Source: Penium margaritaceum (lineage: Eukaryota > Streptophyta > Zygnematophyceae > Desmidiales > Peniaceae). From it: a DNA stretch of 33,203 bases. The notes under the pieces are model-generated. The model was not told where the DNA came from, did not search any database, and saw only the letters and a list, made by a program, of their open reading frames with translations. The DNA lies in assembly GCA_023375785.1 (NCBI GenBank), contig SZWC01007297.1, positions 95,108-128,310 of the forward strand, read 5' to 3'. The translations under genes were made by a program, and so were the position numbers. Of the stretch, positions 9,782 to 20,698 are shown piece by piece (the first letter of the stretch is position 1; each line of letters opens with the position of its first letter).

Positions 9782-11781
9782 AACCGAGAGGACTGATTTC
9801 CATATACCCCCGGGAGGGTATCCCCTTGGCAACAACCCATTTGAAGAGATTATGTCCAGACAACATGGGAAGCATTGCATTGACCTGGACAGTTTCCGCC
9901 GGGGCGCCCAGTTACTTGGTTGTAGGGACGCCCCATGCACAGGGGAAGGATACCCCACCACAACAACTTATAAAACAAGTACAACATGGAATGTGGAAAC
10001 ATTCTACACTGGCAAGACATTGTTGACAGTGTACGGCCCAAAAGGAATCAAACATGTTAATGATGCACACATGTGATGAGTCTTTGGTGAAGAATCACCA
10101 ACACTTGTGTAGAATGTTCATGGATTGTATGTGTCTCATCTTGACAAGAGCCAAGGGATCACGCAATCAACACTGAATGTTACATGTAAAGAAGAAAAGT
10201 CACATAAACAACATGTGTGTGATTGCTTTTACGTGAATGTGACGCAACCGTATTGCGGATGACAAGAGTTCACATATGTGATTTTGCTTGCACATCTTGT
10301 TGCATTGTTTTAATAATGAATTTTGCAATGATCATACCTCTTTGAGCAAAAACAAACTGGGATGGTTTAAAGAAGGGGGGTTAGTGTAGTCAAGGATTAT
10401 TTTTATCTTAAAAATGGTCGTCAAATAGTTATTGGGTACTTTGGGTGCTCAAGGCTCACATTTTGAGGAGCCTAATCCCAAAAAAACATGTATGGACTAG
10501 ATTCTATCTCAACTCTAGCCTTAAAGAAAAAACATTTGGCCAAAGTTGGAGTGAAATGAGTGTCACGATAGAAAATGCATCAAGTCACTCCTCCACTCCT
10601 AGGGTGTGGCCGTGGTCATGTTTCTAACGTGGCAATGCCACGTGGAACAAGTAGGACAAGGGTGCATGTTTTCAATAATGCCCTATGACAACCCTGTCCG
10701 TTTCACCGCGACGCGTCTCACTTGAAATGGCTGAGGCGGCCATTCACTCACTCTCCTTGGACCACACTTTATGAGGGCCTACATTTTGGTTCAAATGTTA
10801 AACGCAAAGTAGACCAAGTTCATTACAGCACCTCATTGTGGTAAGCTATCCATGCTTCACTCCATATAACACTGGCGGAAAGGGACTAAACAAGAGGCAT
10901 GGGAGTGGGGGTGGAAAGAGTCCATTAGACGTAAAGAATACCGGTCGGTAGATGTAGGCCAACATTTTTTCACCATAGCACTCCCCTCTCTCCTCCCCCA
11001 CGTGATTGCAGCCATCACTTATGAGGACCACCATTTAGTGTTGCATGACCTTTCCTCCATGCTCAAAGAGTTATGCATTCTGTTGTTTGAGCATGGAAAA
11101 AGCGGGTTGGCGAATGGGGTTCATTGTTTTGAAGCAAGGGCATACGGGACTGATTCTTTCAATGTAGTGACAAATCGTGTTTATTGTCCTTCGATATGCA
11201 CTAAGTCAGTGTCCTAAGGTGGGGACACGTGAGGGTCTCACATGAGGACAAAGGGAGGAGTGATCATTTTCAGTCTATTCCATATGGGCATAGAAAGGAA
11301 TTTTTCTTGTTTTTTCTTTTGTCTCAGAAGTAGAAACCTACACCAATACCTTCTAGTAGTAACTATATAGGGATCTATTGTTTCACGTGAGGAAACCATG
11401 TGATGGGAGGTATCTCGAGGGGTTAAGTGGGAGTTGCACCTACTAAAACCACCCATAGTAAGAGTTAACTGATACTCTCAACAACAAAGGGAGAAAGGTT
11501 TTGAGTCACCAACGATGAACCTGACTCATTAACTTAATGACAGTGGAGTTCTTTTTTGTTGGTTCTTAGTCAGTGTGAAGGTCCTAATGCTGGGCTCCCA
11601 AACCAAAGTCGGATAGTGTCCTCGGTATGCATTGGAAGCATTTTGAGATTTGAGAGTTGAGGGGATCCAGATCTTGTGGGTGGGTTGTCTGAAAAAGGGA
11701 ATGGAGGTTGAGTTGAAAGGGAAGTCTAGGATGTGACATAGATCCATATCGGTGGAGAAAAACTTGATGTATAAATGACCC

Positions 11782-13040
11782 AAGAACCAGGTCCCATGGA
11801 GTTCATGGAATCTAACTTTGACTACGACATTGAATCCGGCCTGGAAAAACGAATATGGTGGATGCTCTAAGCAGACAACCAGATTTGATGGCCGAGATCG
11901 ACAAGCGGTCGAGCGAGACCCGTCCCTCGCGAGGCTGTTCGAAAAGGGTTACAAGGAATTCGGCAGGTACAGTTAGATCAAGTTCTCGTTCGATAACCCG
12001 TACTTGCACAAACAATTCACTCACCAAGTCATCGTTCCACAAAAAAAGGAGCTACAAAGAATGCTATCAGAGGAATGCCACAACAAGTAGACATTTTGGT
12101 GAGGGAAACATGCTCAAGAAGGTGAAAAAATACTATTGGTAGGACAAGATACAGGCCGGCCTTCTACAAATTGTGTGATACCTGTCAGAGTCCATCCTAT
12201 CTAATGAGGCCATCCTGTCTACTCCAACCCCTACCTCTTCCGATGGAACTGTGGATTCACATCAGCATAGATTTTGTGATGGGATTACACATCACTCCCG
12301 AGGGTTCCGAATCCATCCTCGTCGTGGTGGATAGATTTTCTTAGATATCACACTTCATCCTGATGACAACCACCATCGCCACAAAAGGAAAAGCGTGGCT
12401 GTTTTTAGACCAGATCGTATGACTGCATGGTGTACCACATACCATCATCAACAATGGAGATGGCTGCTTCATTAGCCATTTCTGGCACGAATTGATGACG
12501 CCTTATGGTAGTCATATCCAGCTATGAACTGTGTTCCATCCACAAACTAAAGGGAAAATGGAGCGGGCCAATAAGACACTAATCAACTATTGCGCACATC
12601 ATGCGAGCTGCATGACATCGATTGGGCAGCCAAGCTACCGGCCGCCAAACACACATACAAGTCCACCACTTCCATCACAACTGGTAAAATACGACAAACT
12701 TCCCGCCACACTGGCTGGAATACAAAATCAGAGCAACATCCCCACGGGTGACATCCACCGCATGGACTTCTCCAGCACTTGGGAGGAAACAAGGCAGACC
12801 CTCGCTAGGACTCAAGCAGCTATGAAGCAAGCGGTTGATCACCATCGCAGTAATGATATGTTCAGTGCTGAAGAATGCATCCTTCTTAGCCGAGCAAAAA
12901 TCAAACTCTGAGGATAGGAGTTTTTTAAACTCAAATCTCCGTGGTTGGGACCGTTTCAGATCGAGCAAAAACAAATCACTGTCGTTGCTTGACTTCTCGT
13001 GCCTAACAACATGGCAATTTATCTTGTCTTCCACATCAGG
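11782..13040 (+). pseudogene. pol: RNase H end and integrase remnant of E2
   Basis: After the VDALSR linker, the zinc-binding part is worn (KKRSYKECYQRNATTSRHFGEG near 12042-12108). The catalytic core reads MELWIHISIDFVMGLHITPE at about 12241-12300 with the first Asp intact, followed by ILVVVDRFS. The second block reads IINNGDGCFISHFWHELM near 12450-12495, with Asn in place of the catalytic Asp. The third block HPQTKGKMERANKT lies at 12537-12578 and keeps the Glu. A 126-codon open frame (12531-12911) covers the C-terminal part, including PATLAGIQ. Stops and frame changes make it inactive, but it shows the ancestral integrase layout that E1 and E3 have lost to palindromes. Confidence 0.82.
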
Positions 13041-13104
13041 AAACTAAAGCACTACCAGGATCCTAGTACAAACTTCCCTGACAGAGATTTTGCACCTTTC
13101 ACTC

Positions 13105-13270
13105 TTCTCCAAGCGGACGGTAATACTGAGTACATGATTGAACACATCCTCAAACTCTGATGCCGATGGAAAAATGACCAAGTGTTTGGTCAAGTGACAT
13201 GGCTACCATGCCGCGCACAATAGTTTGGAGCCATAGGACAACCTCCAAGACGTTGATGACTTGATTAAAT
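13105..13270 (+). pseudogene. Chromodomain remnant of E2
   Basis: The N-terminal strand reads EYMIEHILKL (about 13120-13160) and the core, one frame away, reads KMTKCLVK-stop-HGY, then NSLEP-stop-DNLQDVDDLI (about 13167-13265). This is the chromodomain pattern EYxVEKIL, YLVKWxGY, WEPxxNL. The stop after LVK stands where Trp belongs (TGG to TGA), and WEP is LEP as in E1. The domain sits at the end of pol, about 80 bp before the 3' LTR, as expected for chromoviruses. Confidence 0.8.
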
Positions 13271-13331
13271 AATTAATTACTACTACGGCATCACCTCCCT
13301 CTGTCTGCTTACGTGCCGGGACGTCATGGTC

Positions 13332-13345
13332 AAAATGGGGGGAAG
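13332..13345 (+). promoter_or_regulatory. Polypurine tract of E2
   Basis: AAAATGGGGGGAAG directly before the LTR start TGTTACG. This is the standard plus-strand primer position in LTR retroelements. Confidence 0.75.
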
Positions 13346-13809
13346 TGTTACGTCCCTGATATACACAAGTCCTTGAACTCAGCAAGTGCCCATTTCTGTT
13401 TTTACATTTGTGGCCCATCGCTTGAAGATTTCAGGATTTTTACGCCGATTGGTCAAGGGAAGTTTGGCCACCTCACCTGACCTGAGGTGTTCCGTTCCAC
13501 AAGTTTCTAACAGCTTCGACAACATTCCATAATGGTCGACATAAGTGTCGCAAACCATTTTGATGTTTTGATATTCCTCAGTCAACTTCTTGCTAAAGCT
13601 AGACCTTTATAAAGACGTGTCTCGATATTTGCAGAGCCCCGCGACTACTTGGTGGAGCTTCTCGAAGCAGCCACTCACACACGTTACTCAACTCGAGCGC
13701 CAAGGACCCAACATTTGACTCACTTTCATTTTCGACATTGTATATATGTGCTCGACTAACTCGATACTTGTCTTTGACGTACACTAACTGCTTAACAAAA
13801 ATTATTCAT
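13346..13809 (+). repeat. 3' LTR of E2, cut short by the foldback element
   Basis: Starts TGTTACGTCCCTGATATACA, matching the E3 3' LTR start TGTTACGTACCAGATGTACA. Shared blocks with E1 (13442-13474) and a TATATATGT segment near 13740 shared with E3. The last 80 to 100 bp expected from E3 (up to GGCATAACA) are missing on this side. A weak match to the missing part may lie after 21690, but I cannot show it by eye. Confidence 0.75.
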
Positions 13810-14665
13810 AGGTACATGTGGGGATTACCCATAAAACTTGATTGTGTGTACATCCTACTTAGTGGTTGGAATAACATTGATATCTTATCTGGTATTCAGA
13901 AGAAAAACACTCCCCTACCCACTGACCTGGGAACCCTGACATTTTACTTGCAAACAACAAGAAATTGTGGCATGTCGACACTGCATGCGATGCAATGTCA
14001 ACATGCAGGAGTCGACAGCTTTGTTGCACATTCACAAAACCCTCTTTCGAGGGATTTGTGAATGTTTTCTTGAGGGTTTGCGTGTTGTTTGTATGGGGGG
14101 TCCAAGACTCCCAATGCGTTGAAAGGGAAACCAATGAGCCTTGCTATCTCGGGTTCCATCAAGAGTCTGCGCAATAATAGAACCCCAAAACCCCTAATGT
14201 AATTCAGGGTTGGGTCTGACTACAGTTTGCATCTCAAAACTGGTTGGATTACATGCTCAGAAAAAATATCAGAATGAACGTTTCCGCGAGATCTCGAAAT
14301 CGGGCGTTTTCGCTTGACCGCGATCGAGCGATGACATGTTTTTTTTTTGTCGACATGCAAACGGCCTGATTTGATGTAGGGTAAAATGTTTTTCACAGGC
14401 CCCACCCATGCAAAACATAGAAAACCCTTGAATCAAACAAGGTGGTTCGCATGTTGTAAGAAATACAGAGATGTCATCTCTCGAACGCGGTCTCGTGTGG
14501 GAGCAACATCGCAAGGGGGTGGACATGCCCCACTTTGCTCCGCTTGATCAGCGGCGCATGTCGCTGATCGAGCATGGTGAAGCGAGTAGGTAGGGTGCCT
14601 ATGTATCTTACCAGGAAGGGCGTCACCAACCTCCTCACGGATTGGGTAGAAGGATTATTATGCCC
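13810..14665. repeat. Left arm of a ~2-kb foldback-type element
   Basis: The reverse complement of this arm aligns, with mismatches and small gaps, to 14907-15437 and then to 21303-21665. Key anchors: GGTACATGT at 13811 with ACATGTACC near 21656; GAGGGATTTGTGAATG near 14053 with the block near 21460-21490; CTGATCGAGCATGGTGAAGC near 14564 with GCTTCACCATGCTCGAT near 15023; GTCACCAACC near 14622 with GGTTGGTGAC near 14941. No transposase frame is present. Terminal bases look like AGGTACATGT, and no clear target duplication was found. Confidence 0.85.
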
Positions 14666-14906
14666 ATTATTCATTTGTCCTAAATCCTCGAAGTGTCTTT
14701 TGTCACGCACCTCATCTCTATGAAGAAGTTACGTTTTGCACAGTGTAATAAAGAGCGGGAAAACATTGTACATGGGGGAGAGAGGGTGGTGTGAATTATT
14801 GATGGTGGTTTTTGATTGAGGCAAGACAAATGGCGATCGAATGAAACGTCAGGCCCACGCTAAGAGAAGTGAATAATGGATAACAGTCAAAAGAAAATTT
14901 CCCCTA
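14666..14906. other. Loop between the foldback arms
   Basis: About 241 bp where the two arms no longer match. No ORF of note. It contains AATAAAGAGCGGG near 14748 and a purine-rich GGGGGAGAGAGGG run near 14774. Confidence 0.7.
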
Positions 14907-15437
14907 GGGCACAATACCCCTTCAACCCTATCCGCAAGGGGGTTGGTGACCTTCTACCTAACGAGCAAATTACATGAATGCCCTGCCCAGTGCCTCAAAA
15001 CATAGGACTGCCCTGCCTACTCGCTTCACCATGCTCGATCGGCGGCATGCGCCGCTGATCGAGCGTTGTGAGGGGGTCGACATGCCCAACCTTGCTTCGA
15101 AGCGAGGTGGGGCGTGTTGACCTGCCTCTCGATTCTCGCTCCCACGCGAGAATCGTGATTGAGCAATGGACTCTTTTATTTTTCTTTCCTTTGACACACA
15201 AACCCCCTGGTTTAATTTAGGGCTTTGTATGTTTTTCACGGATGAAGCCCGTGCAAAATACAAAACCCTACATCAAACTAGGGGGTTTGCGCGTAAAAAA
15301 GAAACAAAAAGAGAAAAAGGTCTCATCGCTCAATCGCGATTGAGCGAAAACGCTTGTTTTCAACTTCAAGCAAAAACACTTGTTTTTTTCCTACCTCACA
15401 AACCCCACAGGTTTTACATGCAAACCTTAACAAACAC
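14907..15437. repeat. Right arm of the foldback element, inner part
   Basis: Inverted counterpart of 14225-14665. It is packed with short palindromes: 15033-15064 (two 14-nt arms, one mismatch), 15131-15154 (9-bp arms, GATTCTCGC / GCGAGAATC), and 15327-15346 (perfect 20-bp palindrome). It stops at 15437, where E3 begins with TGTTAC, and resumes at 21303. Confidence 0.85.
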
Positions 15438-15994
15438 TGTTACATATCAAACATACACGGGTCCTCAATCTTTACCGAGTGGGTGTTTCTGTCATAACAC
15501 AAATAGCCCACCACGCGTCTAGACCTCGATTTTCACTCCGACGGTCGACGACAATCTAGTCAACTGTCCTCGCCCTCTGATGAACCTTTTCGCACCTTTT
15601 GACAACTTTGACCACTTTCAAGAATCATAAATAGAAGTGTCACGAGCTTTCGATCAATTTCACGACACATTGAGACATATATAGATCTATAGAGATGCAT
15701 CTTGCATCTCCGTCATCGATCCTCGAAGCACCCTAACTTCTCGGCGGAGCTTGTCAAATCCGACCACTCACGACGGTGACTCCACACACATCGCTCAACG
15801 GTCGACCCAACGACCCTGACTATACCTCATTTGTAACCCGACACTTGTGTATATATATGTGTTTGATCATTTTCACACTTGTCATCGAAGTATAATTACC
15901 GCTAATCACAAACTGCTAAAGTGTCCCAAATCCTCAATCGTGTACTACTTTGTAATTTCTCCCTATCAACCATCTACGCTTTTTTGGCATAACA
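15438..15994 (+). repeat. 5' LTR of E3
   Basis: Begins TGTTACATATCAAACATACA and ends TTTTGGCATAACA. Similar throughout to 20749-21302. A TATATATATG stretch near 15849-15860 is a plausible TATA box for element transcription; AATCATAAATAG near 15623 may act as a polyadenylation region. Followed by two spacer bases and the primer-binding site. Confidence 0.92.
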
Positions 15995-15996
15995 CT

Positions 15997-16013
15997 TGGT
16001 ATCACAGCGCAGC
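15997..16013 (+). promoter_or_regulatory. Primer-binding site, initiator Met-tRNA type
   Basis: TGGTATCACAGCGCAGC starts two bases after the LTR. The first eight bases and the following AGC match the usual plant initiator Met-tRNA primer site (TGGTATCAGAGC). The element would have primed minus-strand synthesis here. Confidence 0.85.
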
Positions 16014-16131
16014 AGTGCTGGGGGAGCATCCGACTACTTTACCCATCCAAAGGACTACCTCACACAAGCCGTCAGCGCATCTCGCACGTCAAGGATTCGC
16101 AGAATTCGTGACTACGACGTGAAGTGAGCGA

Positions 16132-17315
16132 GTGCATCTGATGACCGTCAGCGATTTTTCGTCGACGACTTCGACAATGGAAGAGCAGAACGTGCCTATG
16201 TACGCAAACCCTGCAGCAGCAGCAGACACTAGCGTGGCAGGCTATTTGGCAGCTGGATCAACCTCTATGGCCTCAATGACCAATCGCGTTGCGGATCCAG
16301 CGGTGGTAAACACGACATTCCCATCGACAGCAGGAATGATAGGAGGCATTGGACGACAGGTGCACATCAACAAGGAACTGGAGAACCGTGTCTCCGTGCT
16401 CAAGGAAATCAGCAGCCATGTGCTCCAATAGCCACACATCGCAATGGAGGCTCTTCGCAACGCAAGTTCACGAGAGGCGGTGCTAGTTGAGAGAAATACC
16501 CAACTCTCGAGCGAACCTAAGATTTTCCCAGCCCCTCTCAAACCGTTCGATCCTGCAAACTCAAACGGACCAATAGTTTGGATATGACTGACGAGTCTAG
16601 AGGTGTACTTCACCGCTGATATGGTCAACGACGATCAAAATAACATTGACCTCGCAGAAGCACATTTGTGTGGCATGGCACGAAGGTGGTTGTCTGATCC
16701 AAAGACCATCCAAGGACAGCAGATGACCAGCATGACCTCATCAATGGCCGACGGTGCCCGTCTCATGTCGTCGATTGTAGGCGTTCTACCCTTAGAGCAC
16801 ATCAGCCCGCAATGGCAAGACAAAATAACACCACCAACCGACTATAATGAATTATCGTGTGCGATGCTCGCACAATTTGCACAAGAATGAACAAGAAGTC
16901 TGACTCTCAGTAAATGCTCCAACGTCTCCGTCAGAAATCCTGCGTTGCAAAGTACACGCTGAGATTTTACAAGATCATCACTGGTACAGACATTGCCCCC
17001 AAAGAGCTATGTTTTTACTACAACAATGGCCTCAAACGAGGCATCTAGTGAGCGATCGCCATTTTTGGCATCCAAAATGACTTGCCACGAGTGATCATAG
17101 CAGCAAAAAGGATCGACAACGTCGACTACAATACTCGGATCAAGGAATCATACGGCTGGCGACCTCCCAACTACAATCATCGTGGAAACGGAAAAAGCCA
17201 ATCAGGGGATCCCTCGACTCCGGTGCAAGTGGACGCCGTCGACCAGAGAGATATGCAAACATACTACAATTACAAAAAAGTTGGACACGTCGCTCGCAAC
17301 TGCCAAAGCAAGTAA
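16132..17315 (+). pseudogene. gag: gag remnant of E3
   Basis: Capsid-type protein that would package element RNA. From ATG 16132 one frame runs to 16890 with internal stops at 16429 (TAG) and near 16588 (TGA). It includes LEVYFTADMVNDDQ and AEAHLCGMARRWL, the pattern of the Retrotrans_gag family (YF...LA..HL.G.A..W). After a frame change near 16890-16914 it continues as LRFYKIITGTD and ELCFYYNNGLKRGI, with two stops near 17048. The C-terminal zinc knuckle reads YYNYKKVGHVARNC (about 17256-17300): both first Cys of the CCHC motif are Tyr, while His and the last Cys remain. It is dead by several independent lesions. Confidence 0.85.
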
Positions 17316-17377
17316 CAGGCCAAAATAAAGGGGGGGAAGTCGCACAAAAATGAGACGGAAAATGGCACAGGGCAAGA

Positions 17378-17728
17378 GTGAAAGGCGCGATTTTTTTTTG
17401 TGAGGAGTCTTTTGCGCCAAACGATCACCCATCTGACCGACCTATGACGCAAGGGGTTTCTGAGATGACAAAGTTTGACAAGGGATGCGAGGACGACCAA
17501 CCAGTGATACTACTAAGAGTGCAACCTCGAGGATGCAAAAGTCAAAGAACGATACCAATACAATTAGATGGAGGAGGTTCTCGTTGTTTTATAAGCAATG
17601 ATATGGTTTGTAAGCTGGGTTTGCAGACCAAACAAGGGGTATTTGGAGGAAACCCGTCGACGGGAGACTATAAATATGGAGGCTTTAGGAACCACTATGA
17701 CTACAAGTCGGAGATCTATGGGATATAA
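17378..17728 (+). pseudogene. pol: Aspartic protease remnant of E3
   Basis: A 116-codon open stretch holding IPIQLDGGGSRCFISNDMV and then CKLGLQT, the pattern of retropepsin-like proteases of Ty3/gypsy elements (uDSGAtxxFIsxxxvxkLGL). The catalytic Asp is present, but DSG reads DGG. It lies between the gag knuckle and RT in the right order, but in a different frame from gag. Only about the N-terminal half of the expected domain is visible before the frame breaks. Confidence 0.75.
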
Positions 17729-17938
17729 CTGCCCAGAGATCTTGTCTAATGAGTGACCACAAAATCATTCCCTGACGAGATTTCCTATACCGACACAATC
17801 CGTCGGTTGACTAGAACAGCGGTGACGTCTACATGGAAATTGACGGCGCCAAGCGACAACTTCTGCGCGTGGGATAAAAGATGGCAGAAGACACAACAGA
17901 GGTGGAAGCAGTAGAGGAACCCGCGGTAGCCAAAATGT

Positions 17939-19447
17939 GTGGCTCATACATCTCAAGCCAATGGGGAAGCGGTAGTGGCAGCAGCTGACTCATCTCCCCC
18001 ATTGACTTCATCCGCCTCATCTCCATCAACAAAGTTTGCGATGGTCCCCGACGAAGAGTTCACACCACTCACCCAAGAGTTTGCGGACGACTTCCCCGAC
18101 GAACTCCCAAAACCCCTACCACCTCAACGGGACCTCGACCATCGCATCGAGCTAAAACCTGGCAGCCAACCCACAGTTTGAGAGACATATTGGACGAGCG
18201 ATCACGATCTGACCAAGTTGAAAAAGTAGCTCGATAGGATGATCGATGAGGGGTTCATCCACCCATCCACGCCACCATACACCACACCTGTATTGTCTTT
18301 AAAAACGATAATGGCTAAATGCAGATGTGCATGGACAATTGGGCGTTGAACAATGCTAACATCAGGAACCGCTATCCTCTTCCCCCGGCCAACAAACTTT
18401 TTGACGAACTCCGAAGGGCTCAAATTTTCACCAAAAATGGCCCACGCAGCGGTGACCACCAGATTTGCGTGGCAGATGCTGACGTCGAGAAGACGGCGTT
18501 CCGAACTTGCTACGGGCGTTTCAAGTTCACGGTAATGCCATCCAGACTTACATATGCCGCGGCGATGTTCATGTTGGCAATGATCAACATTTTCCACCGT
18601 ACCTTGAAGATGTTGTCATGGTGTATCTTGATGACATCCTAGTGTACATCCTCACCCCGGAAGAACATGATGGAAATCTTTGAAAAGCTCTCGACATTTT
18701 ACAAAGATTTTTTTTTCAGAAAAATCTTGAAGTTTGACTTTGGTTGCCGTTCGATCGAGCTTTTGGGTCACATCAATGGCAAGCAGATCACCATGGATCC
18801 AAAAATGGTGGCAGCAGTCACTGTTTGGCCGACGCCGACCAACGTGCGAGACATTCAAGTTTTTCTTGACTTCTGCAATTACTCCTGGCGTTTCATACGG
18901 GGTTACGCCCGAGTGTCAGCGCCTCTCTCCAACCTCACTCTAAAAAAAAATGAGTGGCGGTGGGGAGACAGTGAACAAGAAGCATTCACCGCTTTGCGGA
19001 ATGCTCTGACCTCGGTGCCAAACACAGTATTGGCCGATCCAACGGTCGACTACGTCATGGCTATGGACACGTCAGATTGAGCCATTGGCGCAATCCTCCT
19101 ACAAGACCATGGCTACGGAGAACAACCGGTTGCATGCATGTCAAGAAAACTACGTAGACCGGAACTCAACTATGTCGTACATGAGAAGGAGATGCTCGCG
19201 GTCGTACGCATTTAAGACATGGCGGTGCTATGTGGAATGCCACAGATCCAACGTGCCCACTGATCACCATGCGCTTAAATATTTTAAGACACAGCCGAAC
19301 CTTAGTCGATGTCAAACCCGATGGATGGATTTCCTTGAATCCGAGTTCGACTGTGATATCAAGTACCAAACAGGCAAAACCAACCCGACAGACGCTCTCG
19401 GCCGTCAACAAGATATGATGGCTAAGGCAACAACGCTACAACTATAG
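17939..19447 (+). pseudogene. pol: Reverse transcriptase and RNase H remnant of E3
   Basis: Pre-RT linker EFADDFPDELPKPLPPQRDL (18058-18117) is textbook Ty3/gypsy. GFIHPSTPPYTTPVL follows at about 18250, then CMDNWALNN and NRYPLPPANKLFDEL (18328-18411). Motif A reads FTKNGPRSGDHQI, so its catalytic Asp is Gly. The active-site box YLDDILVY is intact near 18626-18650, but a frame away. The connection domain LLGHINGKQITMDP to APLSNLT (18760-18936) is well kept, and RNase H starts at AMDTSD followed by a TGA at 19078. LNYVVHEKEMLAVVR, TDHHALKYF and TRWMDFLESEF (to about 19350) complete RNase H. At least three stops and three frame changes. Confidence 0.9.
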
Positions 19448-19820
19448 CGAGATCTGTATCCCAAGCACTTGTTCACACAAAGCTACGACCATCATGGCAG
19501 ATATGACAAAGCAATATCTTGGTACAATGCATCCTATTTGCGGCGACGATTCGCTTGCCAAGTGGTCGTTCCCCCCAACAAAGAACTCTGCAACATGCTG
19601 CTGAAAGAATGCCACGACACTGATCCAGGTGGGCATTTCAAAGAAGACTAGGCACTAAAGAAGCTGGCGAGACACTACTAGTAGGACAAGATGTAATCCC
19701 ACATGGCCAACTTCTGAAAATCACGCGATACGTGTCAGCAAAAAGAATCCCATCGCACACGGCCACCCCGACTCCTACAACCAATCCGCATTCCGACAGA
19801 ACCATGGAATGACATCTCCA

Positions 19821-19860
19821 TGGGTGTGAATGCTAGTCACAGGACTAGCATTCACACCCA
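19821..19860. repeat. Perfect snap-back palindrome in the E3 integrase
   Basis: Arms 19821-19838 and 19843-19860 (18 bp each) are exact reverse complements around ACAG. The right arm is normal integrase coding (LAFTP), so the left arm is the inverted copy. It has displaced the codons that in E2 read DFV, removing the first catalytic Asp. Confidence 0.95.
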
Positions 19861-20630
19861 ATGGATGTAACGCAATCCTTCTGGTTGTCAACAGGTTTTT
19901 CCAAGATGTCTCACTTTCTTTTGAATGTGACCATCGTCACCGCGGAGGGAACAATGCAGCAGGTTTTAAATAACGCCGTACGGCTACACGACGTACTGAG
20001 AATAATCACGAGCACCATGGACGGTCAATTCACCAGACGTTTCTGGCGCAAATTGATGACTCACTGTGGCAGTAACATCTAGCTTTGAACTGTGTTCCCA
20101 TCCTCAAACCGACGGCCAAACCGAGCGGACCAGCCAAACGCTTGAACAACTTCTCCCAACATGATGCGAACCTCATGGGACGGATTGAGCAAAAAAACTC
20201 CTGAGAGCCAGAATCGCATACAATTCAGCGATCTCCACCACATCGGGTCAAACTATGTTTGAAATGCTGTACGGCAAACTTCTCGCCACACCAGCTGGAC
20301 TACACAAAAAGAGCAACATTCATGCGGTTGATGTCCAACCATGCGACTTCACCATGTGGGATGAAACACGATAGACACTTGCGATGACGCAAGCGGCAAT
20401 GAAACAAGCAACTGAACGACATCTTGACGACGATGGTTTTGCCCTAGGTGACAAAGTTCTCAGCTCAACCAACGTCAAACTCCGTGGAGCCGACTGTTCA
20501 AATCTCAAACCCCAATGGTTGGGACCATTTGATACCGAGTGCATGTAAACCCTCGTGGTTGCGCAACTCAAGCGCCCCAACACTATGTACGTTCATTTGC
20601 TGCTTCATATCAGCACACTTCAGCACTACA

Positions 20631-20698
20631 GGGACCCTGGAGAGAACTTCCGCGGTAGGGAAGTCACCCTGATTACCGGAACCCTGGAGAGAACTACT
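20631..20698 (+). repeat. Imperfect tandem duplication where the chromodomain should be
   Basis: GGGACCCTGGAGAGAACTTC at 20631-20650 recurs as GGAACCCTGGAGAGAACTAC at about 20678-20697, a period of about 47 bp. It lies between the last pol codons and the polypurine tract, where E1 and E2 have a chromodomain. Confidence 0.8.

Larger units (their letters stand above)
8927..11781. other. Unassigned AT-rich region, part 2
   Basis: No gene recognised in about 2.9 kb. Frames are at most 101 codons and overlap one another. Visible structure: the repeat and palindrome cluster at 9628-9781, a polypurine run followed by TAGTG at 10371-10387 that could be a polypurine tract next to a worn LTR, and an 8-bp-arm palindrome ACGTGGCA-A-TGCCACGT at 10627-10643 that contains a CACGTGG-like G-box half. 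Confidence 0.5.
11782..13809 (+). mobile_element. Ty3/gypsy chromovirus relic E2, 5'-truncated
   Basis: Starts inside the end of RNase H (FMESNFDYDI near 11802, then VDALSRQPDLM at 11858-11890, the usual RNase H to integrase linker). It continues through integrase, chromodomain, a polypurine tract at 13332-13345 and an LTR from 13346. The LTR similarity ends at about 13809, where the foldback element begins. Same family and orientation as E1 and E3. Multiple stops and frame changes. Confidence 0.85.
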
